NCBI GenBank assembly: GCA_026874595.1
Contig: CM049321.1
Location: 49,521,297-49,585,296, forward strand
Length of the DNA stretch: 64,000 bases
Source of the DNA: Sipunculus nudus
Taxonomy: Eukaryota > Annelida > Sipuncula > Golfingiida > Sipunculidae
Direction of reading: 5' to 3'
Both the position numbers and the translations under genes were made by a program. Shown piece by piece: positions 59,791-64,000 of this stretch. Within the stretch, counting starts at the first letter, position 1. Every line of letters begins with the position of its first letter. The notes below the pieces were generated by a model that worked only from the letters and a program-made list of their open reading frames with translations, made no database searches and was not told the DNA's origin.

Positions 59791-60835
59791 TGCTGGTTTG
59801 GCATATTTCCCAGGAGAGCTTGTAATTGGTATTGTTATCTTTTAGTGACCAAATGTGTTTAGACAGTTCAGTATTTTTAGCGTGGGATCTGTTCCGAAAG
59901 GATTGCTTGTGGTTATTGTATCTTGTCTTGAAATCACTTTCAGTACACCCTATGTAGTGTTTCACGTCATTGTCTGTTCTAACTGTTGCCTTATAGACAA
60001 TGCATTTTAGCTGACATTGACCATTCATAGGACATTCGTCTTTTTTACGGCAGTTACATTGTTTTTGAGGTACATTCACAGCATTGTCGGTATTTAAAAC
60101 CTTCCTATTATGTTTGCTGATCAGGTTATACATGTTGGGTAGACAGCTATAGCTAATTTTCAAAATGTTCCTGTTGAATAACCTGTGGTACCTGTGATGT
60201 TGAGGGAAGTGTTTTTCAACTAGTTTCATGAATTGTCTGCCAATGTTGGTTTTTACATGACGGCTGTAGGGTGGATTAAACCATATTATTTTCCTTTTCC
60301 TGTTTCTTTTGCTTTTCACTTTGGGTTCAACATATTTTAAGCTTTCTGAGAACCCGCTTTTCGCTAAAGCTTTGTCATACATGGGTTTGGCTTTCATAAA
60401 TAGCTCTTTATTGCAGAAGATGTCAGATACACGTTTGCTGATCATCAGAGGTATCTGCCTAATGATAGCTGGGGGGTGATTGGATTGTGCGTTGATATAG
60501 AGCGGGTCATTGTTCGGTTTTCTGTAAGGGTAGAAGATGTCATTTTGGAGGTCAAATGTTACGTCTAAGAAATCTGTGCAGGTCAGGTTAGTTTCAATGG
60601 TTATCTTTAACCCAACATTGGAAAAGAGTTTGATCATTTTCTTACGGGTGCTGTCTGCTTTGGGTCCAGACATGTTGGGGAAACAACCTAAACCGTCATC
60701 ACGATACAGGCCTAAAGCATTTTCACTAAATTCCTTTTTCAACATATCTAGGATGTATAAACCAACAATTTCGCATACTTCAGCGCCATCAAAACTGCCC
60801 ATGGTGACGTCAAAACTAGTATGAACTTTTTTCAC
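59771..60835 (-). pseudogene. PLE reverse transcriptase core and GIY-YIG endonuclease, main open part
   Basis: The 354-codon open part of the PLE protein. It begins VHTSFDVTMGSFDGAEVCEI (an RT block with the conserved MGSFDGAEVCE), followed at about residues 40-45 by the catalytic YRDDG box. A basic linker (VKSKRNRKRKIIWFNPPYS, about 170-190) is typical of PLEs, as is the cysteine cluster CNCRKKDECPMNGQC (about 260-275). The GIY-YIG domain follows: VYKATVR for the first strand, HYIGCTESDFKTRYNNH for the YIG strand and catalytic Arg helix, and NTELSKHIWSLKD. The annotated Met is not the real start: the frame continues upstream across a stop (60,836-60,838). At the C-terminus a frameshift adds a false TSTLLMWD end. 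Cellular role would be nuclear retrotransposition; this copy is defective. Confidence 0.93.
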
Positions 60836-60839
60836 CTAG

Positions 60840-61335
60840 GTGTTACCGTTGCTAAACAGTAAGCTTTTCCTGTTGTGCAGGACGGTTTTGATAACATCCT
60901 CTGGAATGGAGACCATGGTTTTTGGCAAATTTGAAGGCTTTCATGAGAAGATCTTCTGTGATCGAGGGGTAAAAGTCAACAATATCCAACTTTATGAACT
61001 TAGATTTTTGTTTCAGCTTTTATTTCTTGAACCAAGATATTACCTGTGCGGTATTTTGCCACTGGTTGAGTTTGGTTTTCAGTCTCAGTTGTCTTTTAAT
61101 TTTTTCCAAGTGCTTTTTGCTAATGATACCTATTTCAGACTTTGCTGGATTTATCAATCTGCACTTGGGGTTTTGTTCAAAATTATCCTTGTGGTCTTTC
61201 AAAGTAATGTAAGCATTGCGCTCGGCCATGACCTCGATGCGGTCTGCTAGGTTAAGGGAACCGGCTATTTCTTTGGCTTCTGTATTGATATTTTTACAGA
61301 TATTTTTGTCTGCTTTTTGTATGTCTTAGTGATGT
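60840..61335 (-). pseudogene. PLE reverse transcriptase, N-terminal part, broken
   Basis: In the minus direction: TENITKTYKK, a one-base shift, ADKNICKNINTEAKEIAGSL, NLADRIEVMAERNAYITLKD, HKDNFEQNPKCRLINPAKSE, then ISWFKK and a stop (61,020-61,022). The frame continues after the stop with FIKLDIVDFYPSITEDLL, RT motif A with its catalytic Asp. A second shift near 60,915 leads to IPEDVIKTVLHNRKSLLFSN, and a TAG replaces the usual Trp codon at 60,836-60,838. ITLKDHKxNF and KCRLINPAKSE are hallmark blocks of this PLE group. The upstream third of the RT region expected in full-length elements is missing beyond 61,340. Confidence 0.88.
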
Positions 61336-61339
61336 TTTC

Positions 61340-61362
61340 TGTTACCGTTGCTAAACAGTAAG
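61340..61362. repeat. 23-bp exact repeat of 60,841-60,863 at the PLE 5' break
   Basis: The plus-strand 23-mer beginning TGTTACCGTTGCTAAACAGT is found at 60,841 (its native place in the ORF, coding LLFSNGN on the minus strand) and again here, where it caps the truncated 5' end. The flanking bases differ on both sides. Confidence 0.9.
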
Positions 61363-61415
61363 TCTGTAGGCCATAGAGCACTTTACATCGGAGGGTAACA
61401 CTACCTTCTACTACC

Positions 61416-61417
<2 letters not shown>

Positions 61418-61455
<38 letters not shown>
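61418..61455. repeat. (TA)n microsatellite at the PLE 5' side
   Basis: TA run following CTACCTTCTACTACCTTC, about 55 bp outside the 5' break of the PLE. Confidence 0.93.
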
Positions 61456-61458
<3 letters not shown>

Positions 61459-61459
61459 C

Positions 61460-64000
61460 ATGTATATATATCCTTTACAATCTCTAGTCATCCCCATCCG
61501 CCCTTGAAGATAAACTGACGCCTCTGCCATTATCACCTCAATGGTATCCAAAGGTTCTGGCACTTGAAACCAAACTATTGGTGACCTTCTACACTTTTTG
61601 TGTCGGTATTCTTTAGGGTTACTGAGCATCAGTAAAGCAAACATGCTCCTGGGAGTTCAGACTTCATTACAGTGAACCTAGCTTTATCCCTGCAGGTATG
61701 TTATCATATTTTAACCCAATAAGAGAATCAGTAATCTTTGTCAATACTCATTCCTCAGGAATCACTTGCTCATGGATCATAATATCACCCGAGGCCAATT
61801 ATGAAAGCAAAACAAAACGTGTTCAAAATTGAAACCATTATAGAAAGAATTGAAAGGCACAAATTCCGTTCTCTTTGTGAACGACGACCGCCCCATACTA
61901 TTATATATATGCATTTTTAAATCTTTGTTGAATTAAACATTTGAGCTTGTTCATCTGTAAAATGGTATTGAATTATTGAAAACAAGTATGTATGTATCAT
62001 ATTTCCTAACCTTACTTCAGACACACTCGAAAGTTCTGGACGGAAACTTCGTAACCCACTGTTCTTTATACATAATGGAAGAGGGGTCATGTGCTCAGTG
62101 TCCTAATCCAACATAGTACAAAATAAATGGTCTTTTATGTTTTTTCTTTATTCGGACTGGCTGCCCTTCTTTGATCGTGGTGCCTTCCCATGAAAAAAAA
62201 AAAATGATTAGGGTCAACAAGGAGCATTGTTGATATTCTACCATTGCTATTTTGTCATATATTCTAGGTAGGCTGGCAACGGTTTTCTGTTCAACCTGAT
62301 CTGGTTAACCAATACCTATGTTGGGGCATCAGGTCAAACTTCGGCCCGATAATAAAAGTGTGACCCCTTAATACGCTTGCTGGTTTGTCGTTAGCTGTGC
62401 CAGGAAGTGGTAAATAATAGTATACTATCGCTAAGTGAAACTAGAACTCCAGAGCGCATATCTTCGCCAGTTTAGGTATACAAATTCAGGCTTCATCCAG
62501 CCTGGTTTCACAGTTCCACATTGATTTTTTAAAATTCATCCACCACATAAGGTGATAAAAGCTATAAGCAGAAATCACAACCGTTCTTTTGATTATCCTT
62601 CTCAAACGTCCAACTGATTTCAATAAGAGCATTTGGTGATTTTGTATTACAAAAAAAACATATAGTGTCTTTCGTTTACAGGCTTTGTCTGAATGACGAT
62701 GACTTTAATGAGGGGCAAAGTTCAGAGGAGCATCACTGTCGTTGCAGAAATGTTTCGCTTTCTGCATTATGCCGAGACTAGGACGTTTATTCCCTAAATC
62801 CGATAATTGCACCTTGTGTATAGTATACCGAAATAATGCTCAACTTATTTTAATGACCAGTGGAAGGTTGGGCTATAGAGTAAAAAAATATAAGTTTTTA
62901 CAGCGATTCGGTTTTTTTATGACATAATATGATATATTTTTATTCAGCCATTCGGTAAAAATTATACAGTGGTCCTTAATTGCCAACTGCCAATCCTTCC
63001 GTGAATGCCATCAACATTCCCATAGAACTTATACAAAAAACAATGTAGCCTGGCAACACACGTACACACACATAGGAACAGATCTTATAACCCGGAAGTA
63101 ACTCAATGAATATATGTCGAAATATTTCAATAAACAATTACCTACTACTATCAACTAACCTGCCATACGTTGCTAAATGACAGAATGAGAAAACGGTCTT
63201 GCTAACCGGGGTTTTGTTGGTTGCAAGGTCAAAATTGTCTTAGTCAGAGTGCCAGGATTAGAAAAATATCATAAGGAGAAAGCATGTGAAAGCCTTGAAA
63301 AACATTACATGTATGTAAAAGCAAGAGAACCTATTAATGTGAGCAAAGATATCATCTATAGGATTAAAAAAGGTATGTTCACAATGGATTTTTTCCCCAG
63401 GAAATGCATATTTTTTCTTTAATGGATTTTACGTTTGTAGCTGAATACCAATAAAACATGTTAATGTTCCGAATTTTATTATGATAAGGATGATTTATAT
63501 GATGTTATGAAAGAAGTACTGATAAGAATAAACTTATCCATCCTGATAAGAATAAACTTAACCATCCTGGGTGAATAAATCAAAACAATTTAAGCATGTT
63601 TTGTGCAATTAGTCCAGGGCATTCACGCTTTAACTGAAAACCCGTTTATAAGACATTGTACATAAAAAAAAAACATGTAAGAATGGCTTACCTCACCCAC
63701 CTCCGTAACGTCTATGCACCTTACTATCCAGGTTCTCAGCAATATTTAATTAGCTCTTTCCTTATAAGGGTAACCAAATTTTGCCAGGTTCATCAGAAAT
63801 ACTATAAGGCTCAGTGCATCTACTGCTTCATAATGGCTCAATAGGAAAACCCATTTATTAATTAAAGGTTTGAAATACATCGATTGTGATTCTTAACTTG
63901 GGCTGTATGTTAATCTCTTTGGATTACATTTCCTTTTGGCTGCTCTCCTCTTTGCGGCTCTTCTGCAAAGTCGTACAACACTGCCCTTACAGGTATTGTA
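61460..64000. other. Non-coding, nothing recognised
   Basis: AT-rich. A direct tandem duplication of about 24 bp (CTGATAAGAATAAACTTA...) is at about 63,519-63,568. A 62-codon plus frame at 63,656 has a donor-like GGCTTAC complement but no support. No gene recognised. Confidence 0.45.

Larger units (their letters stand above)
59013..61363 (-). mobile_element. Penelope-like element (PLE), 5' truncated, with GIY-YIG domain and hammerhead motif
   Basis: Minus-strand retroelement of the Penelope order, which couples a telomerase-like reverse transcriptase to a C-terminal GIY-YIG endonuclease. In order: N-terminal part of the RT (61,335 to about 60,840), core RT and GIY-YIG (60,835-59,771), C-terminal tail (about 59,790-59,629), about 570 bp of untranslated sequence with G-tracts, and a hammerhead-ribozyme motif (59,060-59,013). 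TA microsatellites lie just outside both ends. I count about five lesions: a frameshift near 61,310, a stop at 61,020-61,022, a frameshift near 60,915, a stop at 60,836-60,838 and a frameshift near 59,790. The low lesion count and long intact stretches suggest recent inactivation. The first part of the protein, upstream of the ENITKTYKK region, is missing. Confidence 0.93.

Overview
This is a gene-poor, AT-rich stretch of an animal nuclear genome. It has no operons, no dense ORFs and no ribosomal or spliceosomal RNA genes. Long (TA)n microsatellites, G/C homopolymers, tRNA-derived SINEs, CR1/L2/Rex1-type LINE relics and a Penelope-like element (PLE) point to an invertebrate, most probably a marine lophotrochozoan such as a mollusc. 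That placement is inference from repeat style; no sequence here is diagnostic of a species.

Layout. 1-6 kb: a decayed non-LTR retrotransposon (about 1.1-2.83 kb, +) and possible last exons of an unidentified minus-strand gene (4.7-5.4 kb). 6-19 kb: diverged copies of old dispersed repeats, including a 1.7-kb duplication (10.5-12.1 and 16.7-18.7 kb) and a tandem array of about 160-bp units (13.0-13.74 kb). 19-22 kb: a possible minus-strand exon (20.8 kb), a 32-bp minisatellite and two neighbouring SINEs. 22.8-31.2 kb: a cluster of one repeat family (called family A here), a duplicated 0.9-kb block, and two palindromic arrays facing each other as a large inverted repeat (28.0-29.3 kb). 31.6-51.4 kb: two further duplicated units, E (31.7 and 37.6 kb) and D (38.05 and 49.43 kb, about 1.96 kb each and nearly identical), a second SINE family, a LINE tail and candidate exons near 47 and 48 kb. 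51.9-61.5 kb: an exceptionally TA-microsatellite-rich zone holding a third SINE and a recently decayed PLE on the minus strand (59.0-61.36 kb) with reverse transcriptase, GIY-YIG domain and a hammerhead-ribozyme motif behind the ORF. 61.5-64 kb: featureless.

The only sequences with a firmly recognisable protein function belong to retroelements. Candidate host exons rest on splice-like boundaries plus an open, protein-like frame; none matches a family I know and their linkage into genes is not established. The most interesting items are the PLE with its hammerhead motif, the facing palindromic arrays, and the nested duplicated units D and E.
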